Part shown: in pieces, positions 21,728-21,991 of the stretch | Position numbering within the stretch: the first letter of the stretch is position 1 | Layout of the letters: the number at the start of each line of letters is the position of its first letter | Source: an uncultured Bacteroidales bacterium | GTDB lineage: Bacteria > Bacteroidota > Bacteroidia > Bacteroidales > UBA932 | Reading direction: 5' to 3' | Length of the DNA stretch: 21,991 nucleotides | Assembly: GCA_937901105.1 (NCBI GenBank) | Contig: CALCHD010000107.1 | Location: 1 to 21,991, forward strand | Made by a program: the position numbers and the translations under genes | Notes under the pieces: model-generated | What the model saw: only the letters and a program-made list of their open reading frames with translations | What the model was told of the DNA's origin: nothing | Databases searched by the model: none

Positions 21728-21753
21728 AAAATTCCAAAATAGCTTGGAATTTT
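21728..21753. promoter_or_regulatory. 10-bp inverted repeat overlapping the -33 region of the PepSY-like gene
   Basis: AAAATTCCAA (21728-21737) and TTGGAATTTT (21744-21753) are perfect inverted repeats with a six-base spacer. The right arm contains the TTG at 21744-21746 that would be the -33 element. This fits an operator, and it lies in the divergent gap with the FecCD gene. Confidence 0.5.
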
Positions 21754-21774
21754 GAAAAAATAGTTTCATATTTG
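21744..21774 (+). promoter_or_regulatory. Promoter of the PepSY-like gene
   Basis: TTG at 21744-21746, a 20-base spacer and CATATTTG at 21767-21774 resemble the Bacteroidetes promoter with one mismatch in TAnnTTTG. Transcription would begin near 21781, about 24 bases before the ATG at 21805. Confidence 0.45.
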
Positions 21775-21804
21775 CAATGGACTTAAACTAAAAATGAAAT
21801 TGAT

Positions 21805-21991
21805 ATGAAAAAGATCGCTTTGACCTTGATAAGCCTTGCGGCATTTGCTGCAGCACTTTCGGCTGATGACAGACCGATGGCTTTTGAGAAACTCCCGGTT
21901 CCAGCAAAGGAGTATATACAGACAAACTTTCCTGGCGAGAAGACAACCATGGTAACCAAAGATGATGATCTCATCTTTGCAGACTACACCG
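21805..21991 (+). CDS. PepSY-like secreted protein, N-terminal part (cut by window edge)
   Basis: The frame opens at ATG 21805 and is still open at the end, giving 62 residues. A signal peptide (MKKIALTLISLAAFAAALSA) precedes DDRPMAFEKLPVPAKEYIQT, then NFPGEKTTMVTKDDD. 'LP..ak.yi..nFPg' followed by a charged strand is the opening of the PepSY-like (DUF2874) family of small periplasmic proteins that are abundant in Bacteroidales; the family call is from memory. The ATG at 21794 leads to a stop after four codons and was not used. Function in the family is not established; inhibition or binding of exported proteins is only a guess. Confidence 0.7.
   Translation, partial: MKKIALTLISLAAFAAALSADDRPMAFEKLPVPAKEYIQTNFPGEKTTMVTKDDDLIFADYT

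Overview
The window looks like chromosomal DNA of a Bacteroidota bacterium, most likely order Bacteroidales. The reasons are the TAnnTTTG-type -7 promoter elements, the near absence of Shine-Dalgarno sequences, TolC/HlyD/FtsX-type efflux genes, two ECF sigma factors (one paired with a membrane-anchored beta-barrel protein), a radical SAM enzyme paired with a small lipoprotein, and a PepSY-like secreted protein at the right edge. No rRNA, tRNA, transposase, phage gene or CRISPR array was seen. No gene-free stretch exceeds 300 bases.

Layout, left to right. (1) 1-3440, minus strand: efflux operon of TolC-type outer-membrane protein, HlyD/MacA-type adaptor and an FtsX/MacB-type permease cut by the left edge. 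(2) 3636-5173, minus strand: radical SAM/SPASM enzyme overlapping the end of a small lipoprotein gene. This matches the Bacteroidetes 'rSAM/lipoprotein system', whose product is unknown. (3) 5314-7067, plus strand: an ECF sigma factor (TTG start) overlapping by ATGA a protein with a cytoplasmic N-terminus, one membrane helix, a long Pro/Glu/Thr-rich linker and an outer-membrane beta-barrel. (4) 7059-9350, minus strand: a UshA-like 5'-nucleotidase lipoprotein behind a peptide deformylase that carries a lipoprotein-type signal. (5) 9505-10500, plus strand: a TlpA/ResA-type thioredoxin and a low-molecular-weight protein tyrosine phosphatase, closed by a 34-bp bidirectional terminator. (6) 10608-15899, minus strand: porin-potA-potB-potC-potD, a tightly packed polyamine-uptake operon with a porin in front. 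(7) 15934-19957, minus strand: polA, an ECF sigma factor without a visible anti-sigma factor, and rsmG. (8) 20033-21639, minus strand: FecCD-type permease and its ATPase, with no binding protein in view. (9) 21805 to the end, plus strand: start of a PepSY-like secreted protein.

Sequence structure outside genes: four copies of a 27-bp palindrome (13-bp arms around one central base) lie in intergenic gaps at 741, 9383, 9426 and 10004. All are in the left half. A 22-bp unit is repeated three times in tandem at 16650-16715. An 11-bp inverted repeat sits in the divergent control region between the radical SAM/lipoprotein pair and the sigma/barrel pair. By hand count, TCG/CGA trinucleotides become much commoner to the right of about 14 kb, inside potA. 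This may mark a recombination or assembly boundary. The best candidates for new biology are the divergent radical SAM/lipoprotein and sigma/barrel module (3636-7067), the palindrome family, and the apparently exported peptide deformylase.
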